From NCBI GenBank assembly GCA_020442545.1, contig JAGRJX010000002.1:1-19212 (forward strand): a stretch of 19,212 nucleotides of DNA, given 5' to 3'. A program made the position numbers and the translations under genes. The notes under the pieces were generated by a model. The model was not told where the DNA came from. It made no database searches and was given only the letters and a program-made list of their open reading frames with translations. Below, piece after piece: positions 8,515-16,090 of the stretch (within the stretch, counting starts at the first letter, position 1; each line of letters begins with the position of its first letter). Origin of the DNA: Lysobacterales bacterium. Lineage in GTDB: Bacteria > Pseudomonadota > Gammaproteobacteria > Xanthomonadales > Xanthomonadaceae.

Positions 8515-10374
8515 TCAGTCGGTCGGAAAGAACGGCCAGACCTGCGGCACGATCAGGATGCTGGCGACGATCAGGATGGCGGTCAGTGGTCCGCCGGATT
8601 TCACGAAGTCGCTGAAGCGATAGTTGCCGACACCATAGACCAGCAGGTTGGCCTGGTGCCCGATCGGCGTGATGAACGCCGTGCTGGCGGCGATGGCAAC
8701 GGCCATCACGAACGGATACGGCGAGGCGTCCATGCCGGTGGCGGTGGCGATGGCGATGGGCGCCACCAGCACCACGCAGGCGGCGTTGGACATCACCTGG
8801 GTCAGGCCGACGGTGAGCAGCATCACCACGATCATGCCGGCGTAGGGGTTGTTGCCGCCGGAAACCGCGAGCAGACCCTCGGCGATCCAGCGGCCGGCGC
8901 CGGTGTGGTTGTCGTCCATCGCCAGCGACAGCGGCATCATTGCCGCGATCATGAAAATCACCCGCCAGTCGACCTGCGTGTAGATGTCACGCACCGGCAT
9001 GCAGCCGGTAGCGATCATCGCCAGCATGCCGAGCAGGGCGGCCACAGAAATGTGCATGGTGCCGGTGGCGGCCAGCGCAACAGTGGCGGCCATGATCAGC
9101 AGCGCCAGCAGGCGGCGCCCGTAGTCGCGCTCGGCGTGCTCCAGGCGATTGACCACCAGAAAGTCCGGGTTGTGCGCCAGTTCAGCCAGCGCCTCGGTCG
9201 TTCCACGCACCAGCAGCACGTCGCCGGGTTCAAGGCGCGCCGCGGTCAGGCGATCGACCTGGTTGCGCCCGTTGCGACGCAGGCCCAGCACGGTGACGCC
9301 ATAGCGCTGCGAGAAGGCGGCATCTTCCAGCGTGGCGCCAATCGAGCGTGAACCCGGCGCCAGCGCCACCTCGCCAGTCTGTGTGCCGCTGCTATCGGTC
9401 TCGCCCCCCTTTTCGGAGTCGAGGATTTCCAGAAACCGGTCACCCTGACGTTTGAGCAGCCCCGAAGGATCACCTTCAAGCTGCAGGTGATCCTCGGCCG
9501 CAAATACGGTTTCCGGCCATGGCACGAAGCTGTAGGCGCCGCCGCCCTCATCGCGCCCGTAGCGGCCGTAGCTCTGCCAGGGCTTGCTGATCGGCGACTG
9601 CGCCTTGTCGGCGTCGTACCGGCGATGGACGCGCAGCAGCGACAGGCCGAGCACGTCGCGCAGCTTGGCCTGCGTTGCGGTCTTGCCGATCAGTGAGCTG
9701 CCCTTCGGCACACGGACTTCGGTGACATAGCGGCGCAGGCTGGCGTCCTCGGGCATTGCCTGCGGCGTGCGCACCGGGACCAGGCGCAGCCCGATCACCG
9801 CCATGTACAGGATGCCGATGGCGAACACCGCGCTGCCGGTGGGCAGGAAGTCGAACATCTTGAATGGCTCGTAGCCGGCCTGGCGCAGCGCCTCGGATGC
9901 CAGCAGATTGGGCGGCGTGCCGACCAGCGTGCTGAGGCCGCCCAGCAGCGAGCCGAAAGACAGCGGAATCAGCAGCCGGGTCACCGCGAGGCCGGCGCGC
10001 TGCGCGATGGCGAACACGCTGGGCATCAGGATGGCCACGGCGGCGATGTTGTTCATGAAGGCCGACATCACGCCGACCATCACCATCACCATCACCATCA
10101 GTCCGAGCTCGGCGCGCACGCCGCTGGACAGCACCAGCGCGGCCAGCGAGTCGGCCACGCCGGTTCGCACCAGCGCCCCGGACAGCACGAACATGCAGAC
10201 CACGGTGATCACCGCGGGACTGGCAAAGCCGGTGAAGCCTTCATTGACGTCGAGGATGCCGGTCAGCAGCAGCGCCACCAGAAGGCCCAGCGCCACCAGG
10301 TCGGCGCGCACCTTCTCCGACGCGAACAGCGCCAGGGCGACCAGGATCAGCGCGAGCAGCAGGAATTTTTCCAT
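8515..10374 (-). CDS. SLC13/DASS-family permease with two TrkA-C (RCK_C) domains
   Basis: Inner-membrane anion symporter of the SLC13 / divalent anion:sodium type with a cytosolic regulatory insert; substrate could be sulfate, a dicarboxylate or another anion and cannot be told from sequence. About 620 residues: N-terminal membrane half with SAFMNNIAAVAILMP and the GGLSTLVGTPPNLL motif, then two TrkA-C domains (about 205-310, VPKGSSLIGKTATQAKLRD; and about 340-405, GVTVLGLRRNGRNQV...LEPGDVLLVRG), then a second membrane half with VMSNAACVVLVAPIA and FITPIGHQANLLVYGVG. The two inverted-repeat halves with the N-P/N-A motifs are the substrate and sodium sites in this family. I chose ATG 10374; an in-frame TTG at 10392 lies partly within the upstream operon's terminator tail. 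The gene starts about 110 nt beyond the end of the PDZ gene on the same strand and is probably transcribed separately. Confidence 0.9.
   Translation of the reverse strand: MEKFLLLALILVALALFASEKVRADLVALGLLVALLLTGILDVNEGFTGFASPAVITVVCMFVLSGALVRTGVADSLAALVLSSGVRAELGLMVMVMVMVGVMSAFMNNIAAVAILMPSVFAIAQRAGLAVTRLLIPLSFGSLLGGLSTLVGTPPNLLASEALRQAGYEPFKMFDFLPTGSAVFAIGILYMAVIGLRLVPVRTPQAMPEDASLRRYVTEVRVPKGSSLIGKTATQAKLRDVLGLSLLRVHRRYDADKAQSPISKPWQSYGRYGRDEGGGAYSFVPWPETVFAAEDHLQLEGDPSGLLKRQGDRFLEILDSEKGGETDSSGTQTGEVALAPGSRSIGATLEDAAFSQRYGVTVLGLRRNGRNQVDRLTAARLEPGDVLLVRGTTEALAELAHNPDFLVVNRLEHAERDYGRRLLALLIMAATVALAATGTMHISVAALLGMLAMIATGCMPVRDIYTQVDWRVIFMIAAMMPLSLAMDDNHTGAGRWIAEGLLAVSGGNNPYAGMIVVMLLTVGLTQVMSNAACVVLVAPIAIATATGMDASPYPFVMAVAIAASTAFITPIGHQANLLVYGVGNYRFSDFVKSGGPLTAILIVASILIVPQVWPFFPTD
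10078..10101 (-). repeat. In-frame ATGGTG hexanucleotide repeat within the transporter gene
   Basis: On the plus strand CATCAC is repeated three times from 10078, followed by an imperfect fourth unit. On the coding strand it gives alternating Met-Val codons (LMVMVMVMVGV) in a transmembrane helix just before the SAFMNN motif. Changes by whole units would keep the frame. Confidence 0.6.
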
Positions 10375-10390
10375 TCGCCGTGTGGTCCAC

Positions 10391-10423
10391 AAGAAGAATC
10401 GCCGCGCTCCATGGCGCGGCGAT
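10391..10423 (-). terminator. Rho-independent terminator of the sigma/anti-sigma/PDZ operon
   Basis: Perfect 10-bp stem ATCGCCGCGC / GCGCGGCGAT (10398-10407 and 10414-10423) with a 6-nt loop. Read on the minus strand it is followed by the T-rich TCTTCTTG. It lies about 57 nt after the PDZ gene stop and just upstream of the transporter start, arguing that the transporter is not simply the last gene of the operon. Confidence 0.75.
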
Positions 10424-10480
10424 CATTATGACGAATGTGCGGATTGGCGCCAGCGGTGGTGACGGGAGTCGATGCTCTGC

Positions 10481-11914
10481 TTATCCGATTACCCGCTGCA
10501 GCACGCCATCGTCGGCCTCCGGTGACGGTGGCGGCGACGGCGGGCTGGGCGGTGCGGGCGGCGCAGCGGGTGGCGCGTGCGTCGGCGTCGTGGGTGGGGT
10601 CGGTGCGACCGGGGCGACGGGCGTCGTGGGCGGTACCGGGGGCATCGGCGGCATCATCATGCGCCAGCTGGGTCGCTCCGGGGCCGTGAGTTCGATCGAC
10701 CGCTTCTTGCGGTCACGCAGCAGCTCAACGCGGATACGCTGCCCTGGCTGCGCGGCGCCCAGGCGGTTCATGGCCTGGCGCGGCGTGGCGACGTCCTCGC
10801 CATCGACGCGCTGGATCACGTCGCCAACCTCAATGCCTGTCAGTTCCTCGCCTGCGGCGCGAAGCACCAGTGCGCCGTGATCCGTGCCGAAATAGCGGCC
10901 CAAACCGCTGTCAAGCTCGGTCAGGCGCAGGTCACGCCAACGCAGGTTCGACCACAGCGGTACCATCGGGCAGTCATCATCATCGGCACAGCCAGCAAAC
11001 GGCGCGATGTCCATCGTCTTCACGTCGAATTGGAAGGGCTCATGCGACGCTACCGCATGTGCAAAGGCCGTTTCCGCGTCGGGCCGCGGCCCGCGCAGCC
11101 AGACCAGGCCTGGTAGTGCTGCGGCTTCGAGCTCGACGTGGTGCCGCTGCTCCTTGCGCTGGTATTCGATGGCCACCTGCTGCCCGACCTGAAGTTCGCC
11201 GATCGCTTCGCGCACCTGCTCAAGGCGGTGACTGGCGCTGCGGCCGTCCAGCTCGAGACTGTCCACCGACAGCAAGCGGTCACCGGCACGCAGGCCAGCG
11301 TTCGCGGCCGGACTGTCCGGCGTGATCGCAATCACGGCGACGCCAGCCTGCTCGTCCGGGCCGAGCACGACGCCGATGCCGGTGCGCGAGAACGCCGGAT
11401 GACGCAGCTGCATTTCCAGCGCTTCCGCCGAGGCCTTGCGCGCCAGTTCGGCCACTTCGCGCGAGGCGCTCTGCATTTCTTCGCGGGCCTTCTCCAGCCG
11501 CTCGCGGGCGGCGTCGAGCTCAGTGTTGCCAAACCTGACGTCGCCCAGATGCCCGTCCGTCATCGCCAGCTGCACGGCATTGCTGGCGAGCAGCTGGGTT
11601 TGCGCCTCGAGTTCGGTCTGTCGGCTGGCCATCACCTCGGCGACGCGTCGCGCTTCCTCCAGATTGCTCATGTCGAGGCGTTCCAGGTTCGCGGCGGCGA
11701 TCCTGTGCGCCATCGCGACGCTTTCGTCGCGTTGGCGCAGGGCTTCGGCTTCGCGCAACTGCAGTGCGTGCTCTGCCGCCTGGCGTTCGGCTTCGCGTTC
11801 GGCGTGCTCGCTGGCGGCGCTGACGGCCAGCGGCAGGCCCAGCAGCAGGGTCAGTGTGGTGGCAGCAGCGATGCGTTGCCGCGGCGTGGTCATCGTTGTG
11901 GAAAACAGGTTCAT
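10481..11914 (-). CDS. Periplasmic coiled-coil protein with two PDZ domains and a proline-rich tail
   Basis: 477-residue exported protein. A signal peptide covers residues 1-34 (LTLLLGLPLAVSAA). Residues about 35-170 are a highly charged Glu/Ala/Arg coiled coil. PDZ 1 (about 178-262) has TGIGVVLGPDE...ITPDSPAANAGLRAGDRLLSVDSLEL; PDZ 2 (about 335-410) has GLGRYFGTDHGALVLRA...GIEVGDVIQRVDGEDV. A Cys pair (C309, C315) flanks an acidic DDDD run. Residues 421-466 are almost entirely Pro, Ala, Thr and Ser, followed by an acidic end. No trypsin-like protease domain is present, unlike DegP/MucD. It is the last gene of the sigma/anti-sigma operon, 21 bp after its neighbour, with a strong GGAGG (complement of 11920-11924) 5 nt from the ATG. 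A role in sensing or relaying an envelope signal is inferred from position and domains only. Confidence 0.87.
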   Translation of the reverse strand: MNLFSTTMTTPRQRIAAATTLTLLLGLPLAVSAASEHAEREAERQAAEHALQLREAEALRQRDESVAMAHRIAAANLERLDMSNLEEARRVAEVMASRQTELEAQTQLLASNAVQLAMTDGHLGDVRFGNTELDAARERLEKAREEMQSASREVAELARKASAEALEMQLRHPAFSRTGIGVVLGPDEQAGVAVIAITPDSPAANAGLRAGDRLLSVDSLELDGRSASHRLEQVREAIGELQVGQQVAIEYQRKEQRHHVELEAAALPGLVWLRGPRPDAETAFAHAVASHEPFQFDVKTMDIAPFAGCADDDDCPMVPLWSNLRWRDLRLTELDSGLGRYFGTDHGALVLRAAGEELTGIEVGDVIQRVDGEDVATPRQAMNRLGAAQPGQRIRVELLRDRKKRSIELTAPERPSWRMMMPPMPPVPPTTPVAPVAPTPPTTPTHAPPAAPPAPPSPPSPPPSPEADDGVLQRVIG

Positions 11915-11935
11915 GAGGTCCTCCGGGGAAGGTGG

Positions 11936-12544
11936 TTAGAAAGCCATCACCAGCTGGCTGTCCTCCGCATCGCCACTGACCGCCAGCAGCTGCTCGCTGC
12001 TTTCGATGGTGGCCAGCCGCCGCAGCAGCAGCACGCGCTCGCGCCATAGCGGCAGCTGGGTATCCGGGCTGGTCTGTGGATCGACTATCAGGGCGTCGAC
12101 GTACTGCACGCGACCGGTGAGCGCTTCGCGCAGGCCATCGCCGGTGGCGCTGATCACGGTGTCGTCGCGACTGGCTGCGAGCCAGCTTTCCAGGTCGGCC
12201 GACTCACGGCGTAGCAGCGCGAGTTCGTCAGTGTCGGCGGACGTCGCCGTCGGCGCTTGCAATGGCGCGACATCGGTGGCGATGAGCGGGTCTTCACTGG
12301 TCGAAGACCGGCGCAGCCAGAACGCCGGGATCGTAGCGGCAAGCAGCAGTGTTGCTGCCATCGCCAGCCAATGACGCCGGCGTCGTGCGTCGCGGCGCAG
12401 TTGACGCTGCCCGTGACGGGCCAGTTCGGTCTGCAGTTGCGGCCATGCACTGCGCGGTGGTGCTTCCAGCGGCGCGCGTTGCAGGGCGTCCGTGATGTCG
12501 ACCGGCTCGCGGCCGATGCCTTCGTGCCGGTCAGGCGGCTGCAT
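11936..12544 (-). CDS. Putative single-pass anti-sigma factor
   Basis: 202-residue protein directly downstream of an ECF sigma gene and overlapping it by 14 bp, the usual arrangement for a cognate anti-sigma factor. Residues 1-57 are a small, Arg-rich cytoplasmic segment that could hold the sigma factor; residues about 59-77 (WLAMAATLLLAATIPAFWL) form one transmembrane helix; the rest, including a short helical DELALLRRESADLESWL stretch, would be periplasmic. There are no Cys residues, so it is not a zinc-binding (HxxxCxxC) anti-sigma factor, and I recognise no named domain. The start is supported by GAGGTG (complement of 12552-12557) 7 nt from the ATG, lying inside the sigma gene, which points to translational coupling. 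Function is assigned from context. Confidence 0.7.
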   Translation of the reverse strand: MQPPDRHEGIGREPVDITDALQRAPLEAPPRSAWPQLQTELARHGQRQLRRDARRRRHWLAMAATLLLAATIPAFWLRRSSTSEDPLIATDVAPLQAPTATSADTDELALLRRESADLESWLAASRDDTVISATGDGLREALTGRVQYVDALIVDPQTSPDTQLPLWRERVLLLRRLATIESSEQLLAVSGDAEDSQLVMAF

Positions 12545-13106
12545 GTTCGTTCACCTCAAGGATTTGCCGCAGTCGACGCGTGCCGCGGGCGACCTGCGAT
12601 TTCGAGAAACTCACGCTGCGCTGCATGAGGCCGGCGATTTCTTCGTGGGTGTAGCCTTCGGCGTGGTACAGCCAGAGCACACTGCGGGTGGCATCGGGCA
12701 GGCGCTGCATGGCTTCGACCAGACGACTGGCGTCGGCAGCCGCCGGCGGCAACAGCGTGGACTGCTCGTCGTCGTCCGGCTCCGGCACGTCCTCGACATA
12801 GGCCAGTCGCGCGCGTTTGCGCAGGCGCATCAGCGCCTCGTTCGCGGCGATCTGGCGCAGCCAGCCCCAGAACGGCGAGTCGCCGCGATAGCTGCCGATA
12901 TTCTGGAAGAGCTTGAGCATGGTGTCGTGGAGGATCTCCTGGGCTTCGTCGCGGTCCCCAAGCAGTCGCAGCGCCAGCGTGTAGACGGGTCGCTCGAACA
13001 GCCGGTACAGGCGTTCGAATGCAGGCATCGAGCCGCTCCTGGCATCCGCCAGCAGCCGCTCAGGCACGTCGATGGCAAAGGTCGATTGCGTGCTCACAGT
13101 GTTCAT
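12531..13106 (-). CDS. ECF-type RNA polymerase sigma factor
   Basis: 191-residue alternative sigma factor of the extracytoplasmic-function class. Sigma region 2 spans about residues 27-97 (AFERLYRLFERPVYTLALRLLGDRDEAQEILHDTMLKLFQNI, then SPFWGWLRQIAANEALMRLRKR, which carries the -10 recognition helix). An acidic linker (EDVPEPDDDEQ) leads to region 4 at about 128-182 (AMQRLPDATRSVLWLYHAEGYTHEEIAGLM and the recognition helix SFSKSQVARGTRRLRQ). No region 1.1 or 3 is present. It is first in a three-gene operon with an anti-sigma-like protein and a PDZ protein, so it likely responds to envelope conditions and may autoregulate the operon. I could not see a convincing ECF promoter (GAAC...GTC type) upstream, and the Shine-Dalgarno is weak. 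It is divergent from qmcA. Confidence 0.92.
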   Translation of the reverse strand: MNTVSTQSTFAIDVPERLLADARSGSMPAFERLYRLFERPVYTLALRLLGDRDEAQEILHDTMLKLFQNIGSYRGDSPFWGWLRQIAANEALMRLRKRARLAYVEDVPEPDDDEQSTLLPPAAADASRLVEAMQRLPDATRSVLWLYHAEGYTHEEIAGLMQRSVSFSKSQVARGTRRLRQILEVNEHAAA

Positions 13107-13124
13107 GATGCGCCAGCCGGCCAG

Positions 13125-13188
13125 ATGGTCGCAGCGATCAGGTCACATCCGGTGCGTCGGGACGTCATGGTCGGCATCGGATGGTCGC
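13125..13188. repeat. Three ATGGTCG direct repeats between the sigma gene and qmcA
   Basis: ATGGTCG occurs at 13125, 13167 and 13181, two of them as GATGGTCGC, in the 154-bp divergent region. The spacing is irregular (42 and 14 bp). It could be a shared control site for the two transcription units, but seven-base matches in GC-rich DNA may be chance. Confidence 0.25.
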
Positions 13189-13260
13189 GGACCGCTGGCT
13201 CGGCTGGGGTAAACTCGGCCGATCCGTGGATGCGCGGTCGACACAACAAGGGAGAAGACC

Positions 13261-14211
13261 ATGTCCGGTTCCACCATGCTGACGCTGTTCCTTTTCGCCT
13301 TCGCGGTAATCACCGTGCTGAAGTCGGTGACCGTGGTGCGCCAAGGTTTCGAGTACACCATCGAGCGCTTTGGCCGCTACATCCGGACGTTGAACCCGGG
13401 CCTGGCCTTCATCATCCCGTGGTTCGACCGCATCGGCCGCAAGATGAACATGATGGAGCAGGTGCTGGACGTGCCGTCGCAGGAGATCATCACCAAGGAC
13501 AACGCGGTGGTTAAGGTCGATGGCGTGGTGTTCTTCCAGATTCTCGACGCGGCCAAGGCCGCCTACGAGGTGGCGCAGCTGGAGCTGGCCATCCTCAACC
13601 TGACCATGACCAACACGCGTACCGTGCTGGGTTCCATGGACCTCGACGAATCGCTGTCCAAGCGTGACGAGATCAACGCACGCCTGCTGACGGTGGTCGA
13701 CGAAGCAACCCACCCGTGGGGCATCAAGGTCAACCGCATCGAGATCAAGGACATCCAGCCGCCGGGCGACCTGATCGATGCCATGGCACGGCAGATGAAG
13801 GCCGAGCGCGAGAAACGGGCGGCGATTCTCGAAGCCGAAGGCGAGCGCCAGTCGGAAATCCTGCGCGCCGACGGTGAAAAGCAGGCGGCGGTGCTGGAAG
13901 CCGATGGTCGTCGTGAAGCCGCCTTCCGCGATGCCGAGGCGCGTGAGCGTCTGGCCGAAGCCGAAGCCAAGGCGACGACCATGGTCAGCGACGCCATTGC
14001 CAAGGGTGACACGCAGGCAATCAACTACTTCGTGGCGCAGAAATACGTCGAGGCGATGAAGGACTTCGCCAAGTCGCCGAACCAGAAGCTGCTGCTGCTG
14101 CCGATGGAGACCACCGGCATCCTCGGCTCATTGGCCGGCATCACTGAAATCGCCAAGAGCCTCGGCGATGGCAAGGGCGGTGGTGCGCCGAAGCTTCCGG
14201 GCGGCAAGTGA
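13261..14211 (+). CDS. qmcA: SPFH/band 7 membrane scaffold protein (QmcA/stomatin-like)
   Basis: 316-residue inner-membrane protein of the stomatin/prohibitin (SPFH) superfamily, which forms ring- or cage-like oligomers in membrane microdomains. One N-terminal hydrophobic segment (about 5-25) anchors it. The SPFH domain follows (about 20-180: VRQGFEYTIERFGRY, LNPGLAFIIPWFDRI, DVPSQEIITKDNAVVKVDGVVFFQI, RTVLGSMDLDESLSKRDEIN, GIKVNRIEIKDIQPP). Next comes an Ala/Glu-rich coiled coil (about 180-240) typical of flotillin-like proteins, and a C-terminal PNQKLLLLPMETTGILGSLAGI. AGGGAGA (13249-13255) lies 5 nt before the ATG. A TAAACT -10-like box stands at 13210. It is followed by nfeD, its usual partner. 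Confidence 0.95.
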   Translation: MSGSTMLTLFLFAFAVITVLKSVTVVRQGFEYTIERFGRYIRTLNPGLAFIIPWFDRIGRKMNMMEQVLDVPSQEIITKDNAVVKVDGVVFFQILDAAKAAYEVAQLELAILNLTMTNTRTVLGSMDLDESLSKRDEINARLLTVVDEATHPWGIKVNRIEIKDIQPPGDLIDAMARQMKAEREKRAAILEAEGERQSEILRADGEKQAAVLEADGRREAAFRDAEARERLAEAEAKATTMVSDAIAKGDTQAINYFVAQKYVEAMKDFAKSPNQKLLLLPMETTGILGSLAGITEIAKSLGDGKGGGAPKLPGGK

Positions 14212-14213
14212 GT

Positions 14214-14340
14214 CGGCAGCTTCGCTTGCCTGTAAGGAGTAAGGAGTTAGTAAGAGCAAGAGCGTAGGGCTTCCTTCTTTGCTCTTCCTGACAGCAGGCG
14301 AAGCCTGCGACTCACTCCTGACCCCTGACTGCTCTCAACC
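14214..14340. repeat. Palindromic, repeat-rich intergenic element between qmcA and nfeD
   Basis: The 141-bp gap contains nested inverted repeats. GTAAGGAGTAAGGAGTTAG (14232-14250) matches the complement of 14311-14329 at 15 of 19 positions. Inside lie the perfect pair AAGAGCAA / TTGCTCTT (14252-14259 and 14279-14286) and the hairpin GCAGGC-GAA-GCCTGC (14294-14308). At the left end is an imperfect hairpin around GGCAGCTTCGCTTGCC (14215-14230). Each long arm itself has a short period of about 7 bases (GTAAGGA GTAAGGA G). It looks like a small mobile or REP/MITE-like intergenic repeat rather than a plain promoter; identity is not established. Confidence 0.55.
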
Positions 14341-14352
14341 AAGGAGACGAAC

Positions 14353-14799
14353 ATGCAGGATGTGCTCCGTTCCAGCTGGTTCTGGTGGGCGCTGGCCTTC
14401 GCGCTCTACGCGGCCGAGGCGCTGCTGCCAGGCGCCTTCATGCTGTGGCTGGGATTCGCGGCCACCGGCGTTGCGCTGGTCACGCTGCTGGTGCCGATGG
14501 ATCTGTGGCTACAGTGGTCATTGTTCAGCGTGCTGGCCGTGTTTTCGGTCTATCTCGGCTGGCGCTGGAAGAAGCAGCATGTCGAGTCAGCCACCGACCA
14601 GCCGTTGCTCAATCGGCGCGCGCAGCAGTATGTCGGTCGCGTGGTCACGCTGGAGTCGGCAATCGAGAACGGTCGCGGTCGCGCGCACGTTGGTGACACG
14701 TTGTGGACGGTGACCGGTCCCGACGCGCCGGCCGGTTCGCGCGTCCGCATCATCGGTGTTGACGGTTCGCGCTTCGAGGTCGAGCGCGACGGCAGCTGA
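14353..14799 (+). CDS. nfeD: NfeD-like membrane protein (NfeD1b type)
   Basis: 148-residue partner of SPFH proteins. Two to three hydrophobic segments between residues 10 and 70 (FWWALAFALYAAEALLPGAFMLWLGFAATG; VALVTLLVPMDLWLQW; FSVLAVFSVYLGW) precede a C-terminal OB-fold domain (about 80-148: LLNRRAQQYVGRVVTLESAIENGRGRAHVGDTLWTVTGPDAPAGSRVRIIGVDGSRFEVE). It is the short form, with no ClpP-like protease domain. AAGGAG (14341-14346) sits 6 nt before the ATG. The qmcA-nfeD order is conserved widely in bacteria and the two products are thought to act together at the membrane. Here they are separated by 141 nt of repeat-rich DNA, so coupling may be looser than usual. Confidence 0.93.
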   Translation: MQDVLRSSWFWWALAFALYAAEALLPGAFMLWLGFAATGVALVTLLVPMDLWLQWSLFSVLAVFSVYLGWRWKKQHVESATDQPLLNRRAQQYVGRVVTLESAIENGRGRAHVGDTLWTVTGPDAPAGSRVRIIGVDGSRFEVERDGS

Positions 14800-14814
14800 T
14801 CCATCCTGCAATCC

Positions 14815-14844
14815 CCGCCCGGGAACCAATCGTCGCCCGGGCGG
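14815..14844 (+). other. Hairpin between nfeD and gcvT
   Basis: Perfect 9-bp inverted repeat CCGCCCGGG / CCCGGGCGG (14815-14823 and 14836-14844) with a 12-nt loop, 15 nt after the nfeD stop. There is no T-tract, so it is not a classic intrinsic terminator; it may protect the 3' end of the nfeD mRNA. I saw no glycine-riboswitch features (conserved GGAGAG / CTCTCAGG type segments) before gcvT. Confidence 0.5.
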
Positions 14845-14861
14845 AATCGGGTGCCTGCATC

Positions 14862-14870
14862 TGCGATAAT
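14862..14870 (+). promoter_or_regulatory. Candidate extended -10 promoter for gcvT
   Basis: TGCGATAAT matches the extended -10 form (TGnTATAAT) with one mismatch in the hexamer and lies 30 nt before the gcvT ATG. No good -35 lies 17 bp upstream, which extended -10 promoters can tolerate. Confidence 0.4.
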
Positions 14871-14900
14871 CGCCGCCCCCGAAACCTGCCCGGACGCCTC

Positions 14901-15998
14901 ATGACGCAGAAGACCATCCTCAACGACGCCCATCGTCGCCTCGGCGCGCGTATGGTGGATTTTGGCGGCTGGGACATGCCGCTGAACTACGGCTCGCAGA
15001 TCGACGAGCACCACCTGGTGCGTCGAGATGCCGGCATGTTCGATGTCTCGCACATGACCGTGGTCGACCTGTCCGGTCAACGCTGCCGTGAATTCCTGCG
15101 TCATCTCGTTGCCAACGATGTGGACAAGCTCAAGGCCGATGGTCGGGCGCTGTACACCTGCATGCTGAATGCCGAAGCTGGCGTCATCGATGACCTGATC
15201 ATCTACCGGTGTGGCGACAACGACTGGCGTCTGGTGGTGAATGCGGCCACCCGCGACAAGGATCTGGCGTGGATCACGCAGCAGGCGGCGGCTTTCGATG
15301 TCGTGGTGATGGAGCGCCCGGAGCTGGCGATGATCGCGGTGCAGGGCCCGAACGCACGCGACAAGGCCATGTCGGTCTTGCCCGAGTCCGAGCGTGCCGC
15401 TATCGAGGCGTTGCCGCGTTTCGCCGCACACGGTTTCGGCGACTGGTTTGTTGCGCGTACCGGCTACACCGGCGAGGACGGTTTCGAGGTGGTGCTGCCG
15501 GAGAGCGAAGCCGAAGCGTTCTGGCAGGCGCTGCTGGATGCCGGCGTGCAGCCGGCTGGTCTCGGTGCTCGCGACACGCTGCGTCTGGAAGCCGGCATGA
15601 ATCTCTACGGCCAGGACATGGACGAGGGCACCACGCCGCTGGAAGCTGCATTGGCCTGGACGGTGGCCTGGGAGCCGGCGGATCGCGACTTCCTCGGACG
15701 TGCCGCGCTGGAGGCGCAAAAGGCGGCTGGCGTACCGCGTCGCATGGTTGCTTTGGTGATGGACGAACGTGGCGTGCTGCGTCACGGCCAGCGCGTGATC
15801 ACCGATGCCGGCGATGGCGAGATTCTTTCCGGCAGTTTCTCCCCCACCATCGGCAAGGCCATCGCCTTCGCGCGCGTGCCGGCGGCGGCCGGCAATGACC
15901 TGAAAGTCGATATCCGCGGACGCGAACTGCCGCTGCGCCGGGTCAAGGCGCCTTTTGTTCGTGACGGCAAGGCCTGCGACGGCATCGTCGACGCCTGA
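14901..15998 (+). CDS. gcvT: Aminomethyltransferase, T-protein of the glycine cleavage system
   Basis: Moves the aminomethyl carbon from the lipoyl arm of H-protein to tetrahydrofolate, releasing ammonia and forming 5,10-methylene-THF. The 365-residue length is standard for the family. Visible family blocks: LNDAHRRLGARMVDFGGWDMPLNYGSQIDEH at the N-terminus, GMFDVSHM, CMLNAEAGVIDDLIIY (the Asp97-Asp98 pair includes the Asp important for catalysis and folate binding), LVVNAATRDKDLAWI, ARTGYTGEDGFEVVLP, GLGARDTLRLEAGMNLYGQDMDE, and the C-terminal barrel with GEILSGSFSPTIGKAIAFARVP. It is followed by gcvH (92 nt) and gcvPA in the same direction, so the cluster encodes most of one pathway. A large open frame on the opposite strand across this gene is a coding shadow. 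Confidence 0.97.
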   Translation: MTQKTILNDAHRRLGARMVDFGGWDMPLNYGSQIDEHHLVRRDAGMFDVSHMTVVDLSGQRCREFLRHLVANDVDKLKADGRALYTCMLNAEAGVIDDLIIYRCGDNDWRLVVNAATRDKDLAWITQQAAAFDVVVMERPELAMIAVQGPNARDKAMSVLPESERAAIEALPRFAAHGFGDWFVARTGYTGEDGFEVVLPESEAEAFWQALLDAGVQPAGLGARDTLRLEAGMNLYGQDMDEGTTPLEAALAWTVAWEPADRDFLGRAALEAQKAAGVPRRMVALVMDERGVLRHGQRVITDAGDGEILSGSFSPTIGKAIAFARVPAAAGNDLKVDIRGRELPLRRVKAPFVRDGKACDGIVDA

Positions 15999-16041
15999 AT
16001 CTTTCCCGGTCGCGTCACGGCGCTGCCCCCGGACGCTGTTG

Positions 16042-16047
16042 TAGAAT
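16042..16047 (+). promoter_or_regulatory. Possible -10 element upstream of gcvH
   Basis: TAGAAT, preceded by TTG, stands 43 nt before the gcvH ATG in the 92-bp gap after gcvT. No clear -35 was found. If used, gcvH-gcvPA would have a promoter separate from gcvT. Confidence 0.25.
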
Positions 16048-16090
16048 CCCCGCGCCGCCGGTTTGGCGCCCAATCGCACAGGACATCCCC

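Noticed and set aside
14800..14900. Glycine riboswitch before gcvT
   Set aside because: The leader is only about 100 nt and lacks the conserved paired segments; only a simple 9-bp hairpin is present.
14550..16079. A 509-codon open frame on the minus strand across nfeD and gcvT
   Set aside because: It runs antisense to two genes with clear family motifs; its His/Arg-rich composition is that of a coding shadow.
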